Part shown: positions 1 through 7,329 of the stretch, in pieces
How the letters are laid out: each line of letters starts with the position of its first letter
How positions within the stretch are numbered: the first letter of the stretch is position 1
Source: Verrucomicrobiota bacterium
GTDB lineage: Bacteria; Verrucomicrobiota; Verrucomicrobiia; Limisphaerales; UBA9464
Length of the DNA stretch: 41,634 nt
Direction: 5' to 3'
NCBI GenBank assembly: GCA_025363585.1
Contig: JANYDN010000138.1
Span: forward strand, 1-41,634
The notes under the pieces: generated by a model
The model's input: the letters and a program-made list of their open reading frames with translations, nothing else
Databases searched by the model: none
What the model was told of the DNA's origin: nothing
Translations under genes and position numbers: made by a program

Positions 1-450
1 CCGGCGGACCGCGCCGCGGTGGGCACGATCCCCAAGATCAAGTACACGCCGCGCATCCGCAGCATCTCGATGAGCCAGGCGTTCGACTTTGGCGGTTGGT
101 TGCCGGCTCCGCCGTACAAGGTCTTCGCGAAGGACAGCGACATCAACATCCCCACCAAGACCTGGGTTTTCATCGACGAGCATCCGGACAGCATCAACGA
201 CGCGGCCTGCGCGGTGAAGATGGCGGACCCGGGCGCGAAGACGGCGCAGATCATCGATTTTCCCGCCAGTTGGCACAATGGCGCGTGCGGCATTTCCTTC
301 GCCGACGGCCATTCCGAGATCCACAAATGGATCGGTTCCAAGATCCGCGCCAAGCCGAGCTATAACGGCAGCCTCGGCCTGAACGTCCCGGCGGGCGATT
401 CCGTGGTCGACGTCCTTTGGTGGTCCGAGAACACCACGACGAAGAACTGA
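1..450 (+). CDS. Prepilin-type protein with H-X9-DG C-terminal motif (5' truncated)
   Basis: This is the C-terminal part of a type II secretion/type IV pilin-like protein; the frame is open to the first base of the window, so the N-terminal cleavage/methylation helix lies outside. Near residue 92 (counted from the GTG at 19) a His is followed nine residues later by Asp-Gly (WHNGACGISFADGHSEIHKW), which is the H-X9-DG motif typical of the prepilin-like proteins expanded in Verrucomicrobia and Planctomycetes. The function of these pseudopilins is not established; they are presumed exported and processed by a prepilin peptidase. The gene is convergent with the complete prepilin-like gene at 644-1387. 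Stop TGA at 448-450. Confidence 0.8.
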   Translation, partial: PADRAAVGTIPKIKYTPRIRSISMSQAFDFGGWLPAPPYKVFAKDSDINIPTKTWVFIDEHPDSINDAACAVKMADPGAKTAQIIDFPASWHNGACGISFADGHSEIHKWIGSKIRAKPSYNGSLGLNVPAGDSVVDVLWWSENTTTKN

Positions 451-499
451 TACGGGGGGCAGGGCAGTTTTCAGTTTTCAGTGGTCAGTCCGTGCGCCA

Positions 500-582
500 G
501 CCGCGTTGGCCACGACGCGAACGGTCCCCGCGCGAAGCGCTTTCGGACTGCGGTGGGAAGTCGGACGCCACACCGCTTTCCT
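500..582 (+). repeat. Dispersed repeat, partial copy 1
   Basis: The stretch runs from the GGCCACGACG region through GCGAAGCGCTTTCGGACTGC to CGCCACACCGCTTT. The same order of words occurs at 2160-2266 and, inverted, at 2893-3003. This copy lacks the clear CCACCGTC/GACGGTGG hairpin at its start. It fills most of the gap between two convergent prepilin genes. Confidence 0.7.
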
Positions 583-616
583 CGCCCACGCTGTCAACGC
601 AAACGCAGGCGAGTGT

Positions 617-640
617 CCCTGCTCCCTGCTCCCTGCTCCC
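617..640. repeat. Short tandem repeat, 7-bp unit CCCTGCT
   Basis: Three consecutive CCCTGCT units followed by a partial CCC sit just past the stop codon of the minus-strand gene at 644-1387. A short simple repeat; no function is apparent. Confidence 0.8.
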
Positions 641-643
641 CCA

Positions 644-1387
644 TCACCACCACGTGTGCCCCGGGTCGGGAGCTTTGGTCCAATAGGGGTCCGTCGAGAC
701 GATCGTCGGGAACTTGAAGGCCTCGGAGTGGCCGTCGCCGAAGGTCAGGACCGACAGGCTCCTGCCTTTGTAGTTGTGCCATTGGCTCTTCTTGTCGTCC
801 CAACCGCGGTTGGGATGCCACGGCCAATCGCCCTGGATGATCTTGTTGGAGGCGCTCAGCGCGATCTCCGAGGTCTTCATCGGGGTCCCGTTGTACGTCC
901 CCGGGTTGTTCTTGTCGCCCGTCACGCGCTTGGTCCGCGCGAAGTCCGCCGCCCATTCCATGAGGTAACTCGTGCCATACTGGCGGAAGCAATTGGTCGC
1001 CTTGTAGTCGCCGATGACCTTCTCCCGAAAGATGTCCCCCTTGTCCGCCGGGCACGAGAAGACCAGCGGGCTGCCCTGGTATTTGTAGAGCGGACGGTTG
1101 GTCATGGCGGTGAAGACGTCGTACTTTCCGTTGGTGCCACCGGCGGACGCCCAGTCGTTGCACAAGGGCAGGAAGTCGCGGAAATCGTCCGCGTACATCT
1201 GGAAGGCGAGGACGGCCTGCTTGTTGTTGGAGATGCATTTGGTCTGCATCGCCTTGCTTTTCGCACGTGCCAGCGCGGGCAAAAGCATCCCGGCGAGGAT
1301 CGCGATGATGGCGATCACCACGAGCAATTCGATGAGGGTGAAGGCCGCGGGCGACGCGCCTGGAGTTCGGGGGCGGGAACTGTTCAT
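644..1387 (-). CDS. Prepilin-type N-terminal cleavage/methylation domain protein
   Basis: This 247-aa pseudopilin starts [10 protein letters not shown] and has a textbook class III signal, [20 protein letters not shown], with the processing site before F and the conserved Glu five residues into the mature protein (FTLIE), followed by the hydrophobic helix and [13 protein letters not shown]. Mid-protein it resembles the globular domain of verrucomicrobial pseudopilins ([17 protein letters not shown]). Near the end [21 protein letters not shown] keeps the DG of the H-X9-DG motif but with a longer spacing. The ATG at 1387 was chosen because it places the pilin signal normally; the frame stays open upstream through repeat DNA, which is not coding. 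No strong ribosome binding site. It lies 209 bp downstream of the TPR gene on the same strand. Confidence 0.88.
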   Translation of the reverse strand: MNSSRPRTPGASPAAFTLIELLVVIAIIAILAGMLLPALARAKSKAMQTKCISNNKQAVLAFQMYADDFRDFLPLCNDWASAGGTNGKYDVFTAMTNRPLYKYQGSPLVFSCPADKGDIFREKVIGDYKATNCFRQYGTSYLMEWAADFARTKRVTGDKNNPGTYNGTPMKTSEIALSASNKIIQGDWPWHPNRGWDDKKSQWHNYKGRSLSVLTFGDGHSEAFKFPTIVSTDPYWTKAPDPGHTWW

Positions 1388-1569
1388 GGAGCTTTCGGGA
1401 GGCTCGGCATCCCGCGGGGTTCTGGGAAGGCGCCAAATGGGGCAGGGCACGGCTTGGCGTAGAGCGGCCTTCCCCGCCTTCGCCTGGCTTCGACGGGCAA
1501 TGCCGGCTGCGCAGGGAGCACCGTCCCGGTGCGGCGTCTTGCCCGGGTAGCTCCGGGGCCAGCTTCGGT

Positions 1570-1589
1570 CCACCGTCTCACGACGGTGG
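1570..1589. repeat. Hairpin repeat CCACCGTC-TCAC-GACGGTGG, copy 1
   Basis: A perfect 8-bp stem with a 4-base loop. The same hairpin is the core of the repeats at 2170-2189 and 2973-2992 (one mismatch in the last). It lies just past the stop of the TPR gene, where it could help end transcription, but there is no T run. Confidence 0.75.
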
Positions 1590-1596
1590 CCACGTG

Positions 1597-2106
1597 CTAC
1601 GGCTCCTCCAGTCCCCTGAGGTATTCCCAGAGCGCGCTCAGATCGGGATCCGTCAGCGCGTAGGCCACGATGTTCTCGCGTCGGCCCATTGCGAAACTCT
1701 TGTCGAGCCAGCCGCGGGCCTCGTCGATTTTTCCGAGCCGCACGCAATAGCAGGCGAGGTTGTACGGAAGGGCCGACACCTTCGGGAACCGGCCGAGCAC
1801 CGAACCCACCGCCTCGCACGCGGCCTCGGTCTCGCCCAGCCAGAAAAGGGAGTTGCCGAGGTTCAGGTGGCCGCGGTGATCGCCGTCGTCGTGCTCGATT
1901 TGGCGTCGGGCGATCACGAGGCCCTCGGCGTGGCGCTTCTGTCCGACCAACGCCTGGAACCACGCCTCGAGGACGTCCGGATGCGCCATCGATTCGTGCC
2001 GGAGTTGCACCAACTCGGCCTCGGCCTCGACGTGATTGCCGAGCTCCATCCAGCCGCGCGCGGCGCGCAGGTGGAAGTAATCGGGATGAGGCAACGCCTC
2101 GGACAT
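1597..2106 (-). CDS. TPR-like protein
   Basis: 169 aa starting [19 protein letters not shown]. The whole protein is made of about four helical hairpins with TPR spacing: [56 protein letters not shown] and [19 protein letters not shown]. No signal peptide, so probably cytoplasmic, acting as a protein-binding scaffold; the partner is unknown. The frame is open upstream to 2325, but that part crosses the dispersed repeat and has no domain character, so the ATG at 2106 is preferred. No clear ribosome binding site. The prepilin-like gene follows on the same strand. Confidence 0.75.
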   Translation of the reverse strand: MSEALPHPDYFHLRAARGWMELGNHVEAEAELVQLRHESMAHPDVLEAWFQALVGQKRHAEGLVIARRQIEHDDGDHRGHLNLGNSLFWLGETEAACEAVGSVLGRFPKVSALPYNLACYCVRLGKIDEARGWLDKSFAMGRRENIVAYALTDPDLSALWEYLRGLEEP

Positions 2107-2159
2107 GCGGACAGCGTGGTCGGCAAATCCGATCCCGGCAATTCCGGAGAGGGTGGAGG

Positions 2160-2266
2160 CGAGGTGTGGCCACCGTCGTGAGACGGTGGACTCGAGCCGC
2201 AACTGCGCGAAGCGCCTTGGGAGTGCGGTGGGAAGCCTTCGGAAGGCGCCACACCGCTTTGTAGGG
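2160..2266 (+). repeat. Dispersed ~105-bp repeat, copy 2
   Basis: Begins with the hairpin CCACCGTC-GTGA-GACGGTGG (2170-2189), then GCGAAGCGCC, GTGCGGTGGGAAGCC and GCGCCACACCGCTTT. The copy at 2893-3003 is in the opposite orientation, so the two bracket the gene at 2304-2864. Looks like a non-autonomous palindromic element (REP/MITE-like). Confidence 0.75.
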
Positions 2267-2303
2267 TTGTGGCCGACGATCGTGGAGGGAGACCTTCGTA
2301 ACC

Positions 2304-2864
2304 GTGAGTTCCAACGAACAACCAAGTCCCGACGTGAAGAGGCCGTTCACCGATGCCTTTCTGACGCAGTACTCTGCGGAGCACGTCAGGTACGAAATCG
2401 ACATGTTCTTCGAGTGCGTCGAACTGCGAACCCGGCCGGGATTCACCACGCAGGCATTGGCGCAGTTGGGCAATCATCAACTGGTCAACAGCGCGCTTAT
2501 CGAATCCTTCGTCGTTCACCTCCGAAATCTGATCGATTTCCTGTATTTGGAATCGCCGGGCAAAACAGACGTAGTTGCTAAAGACTTTATCGCCACCGGG
2601 GTCTGGGAAAGTATCCGTCCAGTGGAGACGGAGTCGCTCAAGCGCGCAAAAGAGCGCGCCAACAAAGAGATCTCGCACCTCACCTCAAAACGCATCGCGG
2701 ACACGCACGGAAACAAGGACTGGGATTTCGTTGGGCTTGCATCAGAGATGTCGGCCTTGCTCGCGTGCTTTGCGCGGCCGGCATGCCGGCACGAGACGTC
2801 TTGCACCGGTCACTTTGGAAACGATCCTACGATGCCAAACTCGTCACGCACCCGGTGTGGTTGA
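2304..2864 (+). CDS. Hypothetical helical protein, C-terminus possibly altered
   Basis: 186 aa from a GTG start. It is not identified to a named family. Residues about 60-150 look like a conserved all-helical unit ([52 protein letters not shown]), a pattern reminiscent of uncharacterised HEPN-like proteins, but the resemblance is by eye only. After about residue 155 the sequence changes character ([18 protein letters not shown], rich in Cys/His/Arg), which suggests that the last ~30 residues come from a frameshift or from the inserted repeat DNA just downstream. Flanked on both sides by inverted copies of the same repeat, it may have arrived as a unit. Base composition is less GC-rich than its neighbours (many AAA, GAA and ATC-rich stretches), which fits transfer. 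Confidence 0.6.
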   Translation: MSSNEQPSPDVKRPFTDAFLTQYSAEHVRYEIDMFFECVELRTRPGFTTQALAQLGNHQLVNSALIESFVVHLRNLIDFLYLESPGKTDVVAKDFIATGVWESIRPVETESLKRAKERANKEISHLTSKRIADTHGNKDWDFVGLASEMSALLACFARPACRHETSCTGHFGNDPTMPNSSRTRCG

Positions 2865-2892
2865 TGATCGGTTGGGCACCGGATAGTCCGGT

Positions 2893-3003
2893 TGCCTTCA
2901 AAGCGGTGTGGCGCCCTCCGAGGGCTTCCCACCGCAGTCCGAAGGCGCTTCGCGCGGGGGGATGGCCTCGATCCACCGTCTCACGACGGTCGCCACGCGA
3001 GGC
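2893..3003 (-). repeat. Dispersed ~105-bp repeat, copy 3 (inverted)
   Basis: Reverse-oriented relative of 2160-2266: AAAGCGGTGTGGCGCC, GGGCTTCCCACCGCAGTCC, GAAGGCGCTTCGCGC, then the hairpin at 2973-2992. Lies between the helical gene and the lipoprotein gene. Confidence 0.75.
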
Positions 3004-3078
3004 TCGACCCGAGTCGATTGGATTCTCGTCCCGGACTTTCCTTGAAACCCAAGGGGTGGTTTCGTGTCGTTCCTGCGC

Positions 3079-3417
3079 ATGAAGAAAATCGTCATTCCCG
3101 CCGCGGCCCTCGCATCGCTCTTGTTCGCGGGCTGCATCCACACCCAGCAAACCTCCTACAAGGACGAATCCCGGGTGCCGGTGGAGTTCGAGACCGAGTC
3201 GGCCGGCCGGATTTTCTACGAGGCATTGAGCCGCCGGCCGCATTCCGGGGAGCGGCAGGAGAGCAAGACCGAGGTCTCGTTGCCGCTGGTCTTCAGCAAC
3301 GAAAACCGCGTGGTCCGGGGTCCGAATATCGCCTTCAACCGGGCCGTCGCCGAGGCCGACAGCAACCGGGACGGAAAGATCACCGAGATCGAGGCCCGCA
3401 TCTTCGCGGGACGCTGA
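3079..3417 (+). CDS. Small lipoprotein with an EF-hand loop
   Basis: 112 aa. The N-terminus MKKIVIPAAALASLLFAGC is a lipoprotein signal with lipobox LFAGC, so the mature protein should begin at Cys19 and be membrane-anchored. Near the C-terminus DSNRDGKITEIE matches the 12-residue EF-hand calcium loop (D-x-N-x-D-G-x-I-x-x-x-E), so one calcium-binding loop is likely. The middle has no recognised domain. A GTG at 3064 would add five residues (MSFLR), but the ATG at 3079 gives the normal lipoprotein signal. The role is unknown; single-EF-hand small proteins are common in Planctomycetes/Verrucomicrobia. Confidence 0.75.
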   Translation: MKKIVIPAAALASLLFAGCIHTQQTSYKDESRVPVEFETESAGRIFYEALSRRPHSGERQESKTEVSLPLVFSNENRVVRGPNIAFNRAVAEADSNRDGKITEIEARIFAGR

Positions 3418-3425
3418 ACGCTCTG

Positions 3426-3460
3426 GAATTTTTTACGGGAGCAAACAGAGGGAACGGAGA
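3426..3460 (+). repeat. Purine-rich dispersed repeat (TTTTTTACRGGAGSAAA family)
   Basis: A T run followed by ACGGGAGCAAACAGAGGGAA. Related copies: 3554-3573 (inverted), 5883-5917 (inverted) and 39262-39296 (direct; TTTTTTACAGGAGGAAA then GGAGGAAACGGAGG). All sit in gene-free DNA. The gap 3418-3664 holds nothing else recognised. Confidence 0.65.
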
Positions 3461-3664
3461 TTTGATCCGGGAACACCGACGCGCGCGAGCACCCGTTGTT
3501 TCCTGATCGTTGGTCGGCTCGCATGGGAAAAACCGTCCGTCGCTCTCCCTTACCCCTGTTTCCTCCTGTAAATAAATTCCCGAACCTTCCGGGACCGTTC
3601 TCCGCGTCGTGTGCCGGACTTGCCGCTTGCGCGGCGCCCACCGGCCGCCAGCCTCCCGCCAACC

Positions 3665-5416
3665 ATGGACAAGGATCAGGTCGCCGCGGCGTTGGGTGAG
3701 ATCGGCACCCTGCTCGAATTGAAGGGCGAGAACCCGTTCAAAACCCGCGCCTACCACAACGCCGCGCGCATGCTCGAGGGACTCGCCGAACCCCTCGGCC
3801 TCCTCGTCGCCGAGAAACGCCTCGGCGAACTGAAAGGCATCGGCGACGCACTCCAGGAAAAGATCACGATCCTCGTCGGGACCGGACGGCTCCCTTACCT
3901 CGATGACCTTCGCGCGTCGGTTCCCCCGGGCCTTCTCGAGTTGCTCCAAATCCAGGGCCTCGGTCCCAAGAAGGCCCGCAAACTCCACGAGGAACTCGGC
4001 GTCGATTCCCTCGCGTCGCTCGAGGCCGCGTGCAAGGACGGGCGCGTGGCCGCGCTCGAGGGCTTCGGCGACAAATCGCAGGCGCGCCTGCTCGAGGCCA
4101 TCGCCTTCAAGCGCCAGTTCGCGTCGCGCCATCGCCTCGTCGACGCGCTCACGGCGGCCGAGCCGATCCTCGAGGCGTTGCGCGGGCATCCGGGCGTGGT
4201 CCGGTGCGGCACCGCGGGCAGCCTGCGTCGATGGAAGGAAGTCATCGGCGACATCGACTTCGTGGTGTCGAGCAAGCGGCCCGGGGAAGTCCTGGATTTC
4301 TTCGTGGGATTGCCGGGCGTGCGGTCGGTGCTCGCGCGGGGCGAGACGAAGGCGAGCGTGATCCTCGACGGCGAGGGCATCCAGGCGGACCTGCGCGTGG
4401 TGGACGATGCCGAGTTCGCGACGGCGCTGGCCTATTTCACCGGGAGCAAGGAGCACAACATCGCGATGCGGCAGCGGGCGATCGCACGCGGACTGCGGTT
4501 GAACGAATACGGCTTGTTCCGGGCGACGGAGGAAACCCGGGACCCGGCGTTGCGCGTCGATTGCCCGACCGAGGAGGCGTTGTACGAGAAGCTCGGGCTG
4601 GACTACGTGCCGCCCGAATTGCGCGAGGACCACGGGGAATTCGTCGCGGCGGAGAAGCACGCGTTGCCGCGATTGCTCGAGTGGACCGATCTCCGCGGGT
4701 CGTTGCACAACCACTCGACCTGGAGCGACGGCAGGAACTCGATCGCCGACGTGGCCGCCCACGCCATCGAACAGGGGCTCGCCTATTGGGCGATGACGGA
4801 CCATTCGCGGGCATCGTTCCAGGCCAATGGCCTCGACTGGGGCCGGCTCCGCCTGCAACTGGAGGAAATCGCCGACCTAAACAAACGATTCGAGGACGAG
4901 GAAACGGACTTCCGGCTGTTGACGGGGAGCGAGGTCGACATCCTCAAGGACGGCTTGGATTTTCCCGACGACGTGCTGGCGCAACTGGACGTGGTGGTCG
5001 CGAGCCTGCACGTGCCATCGGGCGAGGAGGCGGAGAACACGCGCCGCCTGATCGCGGCGGCGGAGAACCCGAACGTCCACATGCTGGGCCACCTTACGGG
5101 ACGGCTGTTGCTCGAGCGCGATGCCTACAAGGTGAACGTGCAGGCGGTGATCGACGCGTGCGGCGCGACCGGCACGTGGATCGAGCTCAACGCGAATCCG
5201 TACCGCTTCGACCTCGATTGGCGGCAATGGCAATACGCACTCTCGCGCGGCGTGAAATGCGTGGTGAACTGCGACGCGCACCGGCTCGAGCATTTCGGAT
5301 TCCTGCGCCTCGGCGCGGGCCTCGCGCGCAAGGGCTGGCTCACGAAGTCGGACGTCATGAACACGCTGCCGCTCGAGAAACTCCGCGCGGCGTTGGCGAA
5401 AAAGCGCCGCGGTTGA
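3665..5416 (+). CDS. polX: DNA polymerase X with PHP domain
   Basis: 583 aa, the usual length for bacterial PolX (about 570-580). Order: helix-hairpin-helix 8-kDa-like region (residues 1-150, including LGELKGIGDALQEKI and IQGLGPKKARKLHEELGV), the Pol X palm (GSLRR, then metal-binding Asp196 and Asp198 in GDIDFVV, third Asp near 242 in QADLRVV), and the C-terminal PHP domain from about residue 340 with H348-N-H350 in LHNHSTWSDG, MTDHSRA, GSEVDI, ASLH and NCDAH. In this family the palm fills short gaps in base excision repair and the PHP domain gives a Mn-dependent 3'-5' exonuclease. All visible metal ligands are kept. The ATG at 3665 is chosen because homology begins there; the frame is open upstream to 3611 without domain content. 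No operon partner. Tyr codons here are mostly TAC, unlike the genes at 7.3-33 kb. Confidence 0.95.
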   Translation: MDKDQVAAALGEIGTLLELKGENPFKTRAYHNAARMLEGLAEPLGLLVAEKRLGELKGIGDALQEKITILVGTGRLPYLDDLRASVPPGLLELLQIQGLGPKKARKLHEELGVDSLASLEAACKDGRVAALEGFGDKSQARLLEAIAFKRQFASRHRLVDALTAAEPILEALRGHPGVVRCGTAGSLRRWKEVIGDIDFVVSSKRPGEVLDFFVGLPGVRSVLARGETKASVILDGEGIQADLRVVDDAEFATALAYFTGSKEHNIAMRQRAIARGLRLNEYGLFRATEETRDPALRVDCPTEEALYEKLGLDYVPPELREDHGEFVAAEKHALPRLLEWTDLRGSLHNHSTWSDGRNSIADVAAHAIEQGLAYWAMTDHSRASFQANGLDWGRLRLQLEEIADLNKRFEDEETDFRLLTGSEVDILKDGLDFPDDVLAQLDVVVASLHVPSGEEAENTRRLIAAAENPNVHMLGHLTGRLLLERDAYKVNVQAVIDACGATGTWIELNANPYRFDLDWRQWQYALSRGVKCVVNCDAHRLEHFGFLRLGAGLARKGWLTKSDVMNTLPLEKLRAALAKKRRG

Positions 5417-5429
5417 GGCGCCTTTTTTT
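5404..5429 (+). terminator. Intrinsic terminator overlapping the polX stop
   Basis: GCGCC pairs with GGCGC around the stop codon, followed directly by seven T residues (5423-5429). The stem is short (5 bp) and the loop is about 8 bases. The T run is also the first part of the dispersed repeat that starts here. Confidence 0.6.
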
Positions 5430-5526
5430 GTCCGCAGATGGCGCAGATAACGCGGATATTTAACTCGGATCATCATCTGCGGCATCTGCGGCATCTGCGG
5501 ACGTCTTGCCGGCAATCCGGCAGCGC
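5424..5526 (+). repeat. Dispersed GCAGAT repeat, copy 1
   Basis: Begins TTTTTGTCCGCAGATGGCGC, with three tandem-like GGCATCTGCGG words and an end at CAATCCGGCAGCG. Nearly identical to 5764-5865. Related shorter copies lie at 38078-38140 and 39733-39785. Internal CCGCAGATG/CATCTGCGG words make it imperfectly palindromic. Confidence 0.85.
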
Positions 5527-5763
5527 GCGCTTGCACGGGACGACCGGATCACTGCGCGCCCAACTCGGGTTCCTCGCTCCGTTCCGCGGCTGGAATATGA
5601 ACAGCGATCCGGCCGCGGGAATTGGACCGTGTTGGGATCTCGCGCCGAGGGAATGTGGATCATGTCCGGGACCTCCGGGTCTCCGCGTCTCTGCGGGAGT
5701 TGCGGCCCCGCCTCCGCTCTCTCTTGTAAAATATTCCCACCGCAGTCGGCAACGTCGCCTCCA
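5527..5763. other. Gene-free spacer between two repeat copies
   Basis: No credible gene. A short dispersed word, TCTCCGCGTCTCTGCGGGAG (5684-5703), recurs near 39373-39395. Around 5727-5740 there is a remnant resembling the purine-rich repeat. Confidence 0.6.
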
Positions 5764-5865
5764 TTTTTTGTCCGCAGATGGCGCAGATAACGCGGATGTT
5801 TGGCTCGGATCATCATCTGCGGCATCTGCGCCATCTGCGGACGTCTTGCCGGCAATCCGGCAGCG
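5764..5865 (+). repeat. Dispersed GCAGAT repeat, copy 2
   Basis: Almost the same 100 bases as 5424-5526, differing at a handful of positions, in direct orientation 340 bp apart. It is followed at 5883-5917 by an inverted copy of the purine-rich repeat that ends at the stop of the next minus-strand gene. Confidence 0.85.
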
Positions 5866-5921
5866 GGAGTTGCGGCTCCCATCCCTGTTTCCTCCGTTAC
5901 CTCCTGTAAAAAAATCCGCGG

Positions 5922-7121
5922 TCAGGGAACCGGCCGCGTGAATTGCCGCAGCCGGTCTCGCATGAGTTCCAGTGCCATCCGGCGCGACGCGAAACGCGGG
6001 TCCGACAACCACGTTTCGACCCGTGCCAGCGCGGCCAAATCGTGCGCGGCGCGATCCCCGCGCGGGGTCGGTTGCGATGGCGTCGCGAGGTTGTCCGACA
6101 CGAACGCGTTGTCGTTCGGATACACGCCCGCGAAGCGCGCCAGTTCCGCGTCCGCGAACCGCGGGTCCGCGAGGTAGCGTTCGAGCAACGCGCCTTGCAC
6201 GGGATCGCGTACATCGGCGCGCGCCATGAGGCCGGCGCGCGTCGCCTCGCGTCCCGCGAACAACGACGGGTCGGCCAGCAACACGGGCAAGACCGCGGCG
6301 GGCTCGCGCGTGGCGAGGCGATCAAGCGCGAGGAAACCCGCGTGGGCCAATGCCGGTTCGTCGGTGCGGCGAAGGTGCGAGGCGAGGTCGGGAATGGCCG
6401 CGCTCCCGCCGAGCGCGACGGCGATGTCGAAAGCCTCGAGATAACCCGCCGTGGGTTCGCGCTGCCATTCGGCGCGGGTCAACAGTTCGTGGAGCCTGGC
6501 CGCCGCCACCGCGCGGTCCGCGGGATCCGAGCGCGACAAGGTGCGCAGCGCGATCGCCCATTCGTCCGGCGTGCCACCGCGTGCGACGAGTTCGCGCGCC
6601 ACCGTGGCCGCCGCGGCGGGATCGAGGCGGGAGAGGAGATCGAGGAGATGGACCCGCAGCGACGACGCGGAGTCGAGGTTGCCGCCGGGGCCGGGCTTGA
6701 GATCGAGTCCGGTGGACGCGTCCGTGCCGGAAGCCAGGAACGCGCGGATCGCGGCGACGGCGCGTTCGCGTCCGAGCGCGAGCAACGCGGCGTCGAGTTC
6801 GTCCAGGGTGCCGTGGACATCGCCGCGGTGCCCGCGAAGCCGATCGACCGCCGTGCGTAGGCTCGTGACGCCGGGTTGTCGGGACGATTCGTCGCGGGGC
6901 ACGGCGTTCGAAGGGGATGGATCGGCAAACCGCGCGGCTCCACGGCGACCGTGTTGGAATGCCCAGGCGCCCAATCCGAGCGTCAGCACGAGCGACGCCG
7001 CGACGGCAACCCTCCACCGACGGGATGTGCGGTCGTGCGGCACCGGGCCAGCGTGAGGCAAGGCGGACGCGATGGGAACGGTCGAATGCGCGGGGTGGGC
7101 AGGGCGGGCGCACCCTGGCAC
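5922..7121 (-). CDS. Membrane-anchored protein with HEAT-like helical body, function unknown
   Basis: About 399 aa. One transmembrane segment near the N-terminus (WRVAVAASLVLTLGLGAWAF) follows basic residues, so the bulk should lie outside the cytoplasmic membrane. The rest is almost all helix, with repeating 30-40-residue units (LRVHLLDLLSRLDPAAAATV, EWAIALRTLSRSDPADRAVA, AALGGSAAIPDLASHLRR-like, AHAGFLALDRLATREPAA) that look like HEAT/ARM-type repeats. No catalytic motif. The start is uncertain: GTG at 7121 is used here; TTG at 7133 or GTG at 7043 also keep the transmembrane helix, and none has a good ribosome binding site. The gene is transcribed away from the large plus-strand operon, with about 200 bp between; I see no convincing -35/-10 pair there. 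Confidence 0.65.
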   Translation of the reverse strand: MPGCARPAHPAHSTVPIASALPHAGPVPHDRTSRRWRVAVAASLVLTLGLGAWAFQHGRRGAARFADPSPSNAVPRDESSRQPGVTSLRTAVDRLRGHRGDVHGTLDELDAALLALGRERAVAAIRAFLASGTDASTGLDLKPGPGGNLDSASSLRVHLLDLLSRLDPAAAATVARELVARGGTPDEWAIALRTLSRSDPADRAVAAARLHELLTRAEWQREPTAGYLEAFDIAVALGGSAAIPDLASHLRRTDEPALAHAGFLALDRLATREPAAVLPVLLADPSLFAGREATRAGLMARADVRDPVQGALLERYLADPRFADAELARFAGVYPNDNAFVSDNLATPSQPTPRGDRAAHDLAALARVETWLSDPRFASRRMALELMRDRLRQFTRPVP

Positions 7122-7329
7122 TTTCCAGATCAAGCGAGCCGCACAGGACGCTTCCGCGTGTAGTCAGTGACCGGCTTCGGCCAGTGATCCCAAGTTCTTC
7201 ATTCCCGTGCTCGGTGCCGCGAACGCCGCTTGCATCCGGACCGGTCCTAGACAGGCGCCCGAGGCTCGGATACCAACGCCATGTCAATGCGGGACCCAAC
7301 CCAGGCCCGATGTGGGTCACGACCTTGCC

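Noticed and set aside
2107-2325. N-terminal extension of the TPR protein and similar extensions of other genes
   Set aside because: The extra codons cover dispersed repeats and have no domain character.
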